Source of the DNA: Methanoregula sp. PtaB.Bin085 | Lineage (GTDB): Archaea > Halobacteriota > Methanomicrobia > Methanomicrobiales > Methanospirillaceae | DNA: 64,000 bases | NCBI RefSeq assembly: GCF_002067035.1 | Contig: NZ_MVQB01000013.1 | Span: 229,940 to 293,939 of the forward strand | Direction: 5' to 3' | Part shown: piece after piece, positions 59,979 to 64,000 of the stretch | How the letters are laid out: the number at the start of each line of letters is the position of its first letter | Position numbering within the stretch: position 1 is the stretch's first letter | Notes under the pieces: generated by a model | What the model was told of the DNA's origin: nothing | Databases searched by the model: none | The model's input: the letters and a program-made list of their open reading frames with translations, nothing else | Program-made: the position numbers and the translations under genes

Positions 59979-60808
59979 GGCCGTTACTGTCCTGCCCTGG
60001 CACCAGGCGCAGGACTGTCATTTTTCCGGCTCTGGCGATACATGCATGAACCGGTAAGGTTCACATTTGAGGAATGAAAATACATTTTTTGGATATGTAT
60101 GAGGACCACAGGGCCGGGTCGGAAAACTCCGTTCTTCTTTTGTTCCGATGACTGATGACAATCAGCATTCTGATGAACCCCCCGGACTCACCGGCATGGT
60201 GCGGCCAGAACAGGATCCGGAAAATGCTCTTTGAAAGATGCCGAGAAAGCCTCAAAGAGGTGTCGATCGTTGCATACATTAATATCGGCAAAAGAGGGTC
60301 GGAAGCAGGTACTCCCGGCAGGAGAAGGACGATACTACTCACTGAATCCTTCAGGATTCATCGGTTTCAGCAGCATGAATCGTAAGGAGATAGGGGGACA
60401 CCAGCTCCTGCTGAAATGGTTCCACCGCGGAAAGACTGTGTCAGTAATGCTCCCGATTACCGGGTATGTACCTGACTGACTAAGAGCGTACTTAATAACT
60501 TTTTTCCATCTCCGGCGTGAGGTACCCGTCCGATCAATCGGATCCCGATTGAAAAATTGCGGGCAGGGGGTGCGGGGTCGATTGAAAAAAATTTTCCGGC
60601 AATCGCTTCGCGCCAGGAACGAGCCTGAGCTGATCGTAGTATGAATGCTTCCTGTTTCATACCCGATCCGGATATTTTTGAAAAGAGATCCTGCAGACAT
60701 GAGAGAAGAAACCTTCCCGGGGATCGCCCGGAGGTTGATTATTCCCCTGCAGGATATATGAACGGGCATCCTGCCGATATGATCGTACTGTAAGAGAAGC
60801 CGCCCGGT
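59979..60808. other. Intergenic region of about 830 bp with a hairpin, no gene recognised
   Basis: Contains the hairpin TGAATCC-TTCA-GGATTCA at 60343-60360 and A/T-rich runs near 60580-60600. The short frames have no recognisable domain or start signal; the longest has nothing recognisable. It may contain the transcription end of ilvE and of the large sensor at 60809. Confidence 0.4.
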
Positions 60809-63607
60809 TTATTCGATCCTGAGGATCTCCGGATAATAGAGCTTGAGCAGCTGCTCGAGGTGGATGTAGGCTTTTTTGTGATCGGTATAGACACGGAACG
60901 TCTCGCCGTTCCTCATCCTGAAGGTAATGTGCCCGGCAAAGAGGAGGGGTTTTTTCATTTCGATGGTCATGATGTCCTTGCGTGCAACTTCGAAGACCTT
61001 CAGGTGCAAGAGCTCTTCGATGGACCTCGGGTGGGTATCGACCGTTGTGCCGAAGAGCTCGTCGATGATGAACTCGCCGAACTGCATCTCCTTGGTCTGG
61101 ACCGCGTCTAGTTCCGGGTTGTGGATGACAAAGATCCGCTGGTCTGTTGCATAGATCCCGTAACCTCCGGTCGTGGAACCGATCGCCCCGGCGATGACTC
61201 CCATAACGCCGTCACCGGGAACCTTGACCGTGATGCTGGACAGGCCGCCGATATACTGCTCTTCTTCAAATCCTTTGATGATGGTATTGATGTTCGGCTG
61301 CTCCGAGTAGAGGATAGACTGGATGGCAGCAATCGCTGCCCCTTTCGAGTCGTAGATGCCCGTGCCTTTTCCCCAGATAAGCATCGACTTGCCCCGGATT
61401 GTTACGCTCTCGAGAGTACCTATGAACGTGTCCCCCTCGCGGGTGATGGCAGGGAGTTCGCCATGAACCTGCGTATCCGGCGGCATGATGATGAAATCGA
61501 TCAGCATCGGCTTCCTCTCTCCGTAAAACGGGAAGGAGTACTCGTAATCACCCTTGCCGATCATATCTTTCGGCTCAATGCCGGTGAGCCGGGCGATTGC
61601 CTTGTTCCACGCGATAACGATGCCCTGGCGGTCAACGGAAAATATCGGGTACGGGACGTTCTCGATGGATTCAGCAATCTCCCGGCACTGCCCCTGGCTG
61701 ACCGACAGTGACGGGTGGATCGGGATGCGGGGCATGTTGGTGGTTACTTCGTGCGGGACATCGCGGAACGGGTCGCAGGGCTGCAGTTTGCCGACAAGAT
61801 CGAGCACCCGTATCTCGTCAAGCCATTCGAGATCTGCATCGTCGAGTTCCTCATCCACACGGACGACATTGGGATAGAAGAGGTTCAGCAGCTGTTCCAG
61901 ATGGGTGAAGGCTTTCTTGTGGTCCACGTAAATCCGGTACGCGCCGCCGCTTGTTGTCCGGATGATCAAAAACCCGGCAAGGAGGCGTGGCGTCTTCATC
62001 TCGATGGACGTGATATTGTTGCGCCAGACCTCGAAAACCTTGATCTTCTCGAGTTCGGCAATGGAACGCGGACGGGTGTCGACGTTCATCCCGAACAACT
62101 CGTCGATGATGAACTCCCCGAACTGGACGCCGTCGTGCCGCATCGCGTCCAGCTCGGGATTGTGGACAACGAGCAGGCGCTTGTCGGTCGCGTAGACCCC
62201 GTATCCCCCGGTGGCTGAGCCGATTGCACCGGCGATTGCTCCGCCGATACCCTCGCCCGCCACCTTGAGGATAATGCTGGAGATGCCGCCGATATAGTGC
62301 TCCTCCATCTCATCAAAGAGCCCGTCTTCGCCAAGTTCCTCGCTGACAAGCAGGGACTGGACAGCGGCAATGACGCTGCCCTTGCTGTCCAGGATAGCTG
62401 TCCCTTTTCCCCACACCTGCATGGGTTTACCCTGGATCGTGAGATGCTCAACTTCGCCGTTGTAGGTATCACCGTCCCGGGTGATGCCGGGGAACGATTC
62501 GATGTCATGACCCGATGCAGCCTTGAGGATGGCGTCGATCAGCATCGGGCGGGGTTCTCCATAGATCGGGAAGGAATAGGCGTAATTCCCCTGCCCGATC
62601 ATGGTCTTTGCATCGATACCGGTCAATTCCACCATGGCAAGGTTCCATGCAATAACCACGCCGTTTTTGTCGATGGCGAAGATCGGGTACTGAACCTGGT
62701 TGATCGAATCGGAGAGGTTTGCAAGCTCGGCCACCGGGCCAGGCCCGGCCGACGGCGGGCTCACGACCGGCTCTTCACTGCCGGCCTTCTGTTCAAGGGA
62801 TCCGCGGGGCAGGATTTCATCAAGTCGCACGACATAGGACAGGTCCCTTCCCTGAGCGAGATACTCGGAAACCTCCCCTTTGTCATTGAAAAAGGCCCGG
62901 TAACTCCACTGGAAGAGGAGCGGCTCGCCTTTGTTGTTGAGCACGTGGTGCTCGATATAGGTCCCGGGATACTGCGGTGTCAGGGACGCAAGGCGTTTCT
63001 GGATACCCTCCCGTTCATTTTTCGGGATGATGGAAAGGAAGTTTGTCTGCGGGATCTCGCCCTCTTTCCTGCCGATGAAGTATGCATATGCGGAATTCGC
63101 AAGCGTGCAGGACCCGTCCGTCAGGAAACAGCAGAGGAGATCCGGTTGCTGCTCGACAAGGGAACGGTAGCGCGTGTCGGTGCCGGACACCTGGCGGTTG
63201 ATACGCCGGTTGTGGATGGATGTCCGGATGAACCCTTCGACTTTCCGGATATCGGTAACAACATCGATCCCTTTCTGGACATAATAATTTCCGCCGTTAT
63301 TGAGGGTTTCGATGGCAACCTGGGCAAGGTGGCGGCCGGTGAAAATGATGAACAGGGCCTGGTCGTTCTGGGCGCGGATCTCCTTTAACAGCTGAATCCC
63401 GTCCATCTCCGGCATGGCATAATCAGAAATGATAGCATCGAACTGGTACTGGCTGATCAGGCCGAGCGCTTCCGAGGGGGTCGCGACACAGAAAACGGAA
63501 AAATCCGGCTTGCTCTCGAAATAATTTTTCAGGACCTCAAGCACGCTTGTATCATCATCAACGCACAGGAGTGAGATGGGCGGCTGGTTCTCAATAGGTG
63601 TCGACAT
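60809..63607 (-). CDS. REC protein with a tandemly duplicated PAS plus PH-like module
   Basis: A 932-residue soluble protein. A receiver domain (about 10-125) has the acidic cluster VDDDTS, acceptor D62 in ISDYAMPEMDG and Lys in YYVQKG. A PAS domain follows (about 145-262), then a Pro/Gly linker (about 275-292). Two homologous modules then occupy residues 297-585 and 643-932, in register with an offset of 346-347. Each has a PAS domain (SFPIYGEPRPMLID; SFPFYGERKPMLID), then an unusual Gly-rich stretch (AGEGIGGAIAGAIGSATGGY; PGDGVMGVIAGAIGSTTGGY) and a beta-rich PH- or GRAM-like domain (VYATDKRLLVVHNPELD; IYATDQRIFVIHNPELD), ending in HLEQLL-type helices. No kinase or DNA-binding domain is present. 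Confidence 0.92.
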   Translation of the reverse strand: MSTPIENQPPISLLCVDDDTSVLEVLKNYFESKPDFSVFCVATPSEALGLISQYQFDAIISDYAMPEMDGIQLLKEIRAQNDQALFIIFTGRHLAQVAIETLNNGGNYYVQKGIDVVTDIRKVEGFIRTSIHNRRINRQVSGTDTRYRSLVEQQPDLLCCFLTDGSCTLANSAYAYFIGRKEGEIPQTNFLSIIPKNEREGIQKRLASLTPQYPGTYIEHHVLNNKGEPLLFQWSYRAFFNDKGEVSEYLAQGRDLSYVVRLDEILPRGSLEQKAGSEEPVVSPPSAGPGPVAELANLSDSINQVQYPIFAIDKNGVVIAWNLAMVELTGIDAKTMIGQGNYAYSFPIYGEPRPMLIDAILKAASGHDIESFPGITRDGDTYNGEVEHLTIQGKPMQVWGKGTAILDSKGSVIAAVQSLLVSEELGEDGLFDEMEEHYIGGISSIILKVAGEGIGGAIAGAIGSATGGYGVYATDKRLLVVHNPELDAMRHDGVQFGEFIIDELFGMNVDTRPRSIAELEKIKVFEVWRNNITSIEMKTPRLLAGFLIIRTTSGGAYRIYVDHKKAFTHLEQLLNLFYPNVVRVDEELDDADLEWLDEIRVLDLVGKLQPCDPFRDVPHEVTTNMPRIPIHPSLSVSQGQCREIAESIENVPYPIFSVDRQGIVIAWNKAIARLTGIEPKDMIGKGDYEYSFPFYGERKPMLIDFIIMPPDTQVHGELPAITREGDTFIGTLESVTIRGKSMLIWGKGTGIYDSKGAAIAAIQSILYSEQPNINTIIKGFEEEQYIGGLSSITVKVPGDGVMGVIAGAIGSTTGGYGIYATDQRIFVIHNPELDAVQTKEMQFGEFIIDELFGTTVDTHPRSIEELLHLKVFEVARKDIMTIEMKKPLLFAGHITFRMRNGETFRVYTDHKKAYIHLEQLLKLYYPEILRIE

Positions 63608-63887
63608 GTCCGGTTTTCCTGCTTTTGTCTGTGCTGGTATATATGATTGGAATCTCTCCGGAATTATAATAAGGTATTGCGCCTGCCCCCGGGTACGCGA
63701 AGATCAGATATGACAGCAGCTGTTTAGTCGTTTCTCATTTTATTTTAATGTAACGAAATTTTGCCGTCTGAAAAAGGGCTGATTATTGTTTTTAATTGCA
63801 TGCCCGTCTCGGATCTCCGGCCAAAGAAAGAACCGGCACCGGGAATGCAGAATCCCGAAAATCCGCTGGGAAACCGGGTTCCATAAT

Positions 63888-63896
63888 CTATTTATG
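63888..63896 (+). promoter_or_regulatory. TATA-like promoter element of the tRNA gene
   Basis: CTATTTATG lies 30-38 bp before the first base of the tRNA at 63926, the usual distance for archaeal tRNA promoters. Confidence 0.5.
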
Positions 63897-63925
63897 ACGT
63901 CAGGTAAAATTAGTTAGAACGCGGC

Positions 63926-64000
63926 GCTGCTATAGTGTAGTCCGGCCAATCATGCGGGCCTTTCACGCCCGCGACTGGGGTTCGAATCCCCATAGCAGCA
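63926..64000 (+). tRNA. tRNA-Glu (anticodon TTC)
   Basis: Seventy-five bases with a complete cloverleaf. The acceptor stem GCTGCTA pairs with TAGCAGC, followed by discriminator A. The D arm carries TAGTGTAGTCCGGCCAATCA, typical of archaeal tRNA-Glu. The anticodon stem CGGGC/GCCCG encloses loop CTTTCAC, giving anticodon TTC. The T arm has GGGGTTCGAATCCCC. The 3' end coincides with the end of the window, so any encoded CCA cannot be checked. No intron is present. Confidence 0.95.

Noticed and set aside
1..64000. CRISPR arrays, rRNA genes, complete insertion sequences, prophage or integrase genes
   Set aside because: I found no regularly spaced repeats, rRNA sequence, transposase motif or phage structural gene in the window.

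Overview
The window is about 64 kb of moderately GC-rich archaeal chromosome. It most likely comes from a hydrogenotrophic or formate-using methanogen of the Methanomicrobiales, similar to Methanoregula. The evidence is four of the five coenzyme F430 biosynthesis genes (cfbA, cfbE, cfbD, cfbB), a methanogenesis-marker-9 protein, an FdhC-type formate transporter, archaeal aIF1A, Mre11-Rad50 and NurA-HerA, many REC/PAS/histidine-kinase sensors of the methanogen type, and PKD, NHL and PEGA surface proteins. I did no database search; family names come from recognising motifs.

Layout. 0-9 kb is accessory: exported proteins (one probably frameshifted), an MNT-HEPN toxin-antitoxin pair with a striking 22-bp-period operator array, a decayed M3 peptidase, a RelE-like toxin with its antitoxin, and two lipoproteins. 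9-13 kb holds mre11 and rad50, separated by about 310 bp that contain a 16-bp inverted repeat. 13-24 kb holds a REC-PAS sensor, an NHL/PEGA surface protein, a broken PAS gene, a membrane histidine kinase and a three-gene ABC exporter-like operon. 24-31 kb holds small zinc-ribbon and regulatory genes, an NYN-LOTUS protein, aIF1A and a UxaA-family/STAS operon. 31-37 kb holds nurA-herA and a large hybrid kinase. 37-45 kb holds a PKD/Kelch/dockerin surface protein, membrane proteins, fdhC, an HDAC-family deacetylase and a histidine kinase. 45.7-49.3 kb is a run of cysteine-rich exported proteins including a papain-family protease. 49.5-52.5 kb is a marker 9 / CitG-like / DUF447 operon and an Hjc-like nuclease. 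52.7-56.8 kb is the F430 operon. The end carries sensory proteins, ilvE, a REC protein with a duplicated PAS plus PH-like module, and a tRNA-Glu.

The core genes form recognisable pathways: F430 synthesis, DNA-end resection split over two loci, translation initiation and formate uptake. The intervening DNA is rich in sensory genes, surface proteins, toxin-antitoxin pairs and pseudogenes. Observations I would follow first are the tandem PAS/PH-like sensor, the 22-bp operator array, a possible frameshift at an A AAA AAC heptamer at the start of aIF1A, a family of hairpin-bearing dispersed repeats, the PKD domain split by a Kelch propeller, and the marker 9/CitG/DUF447 operon.
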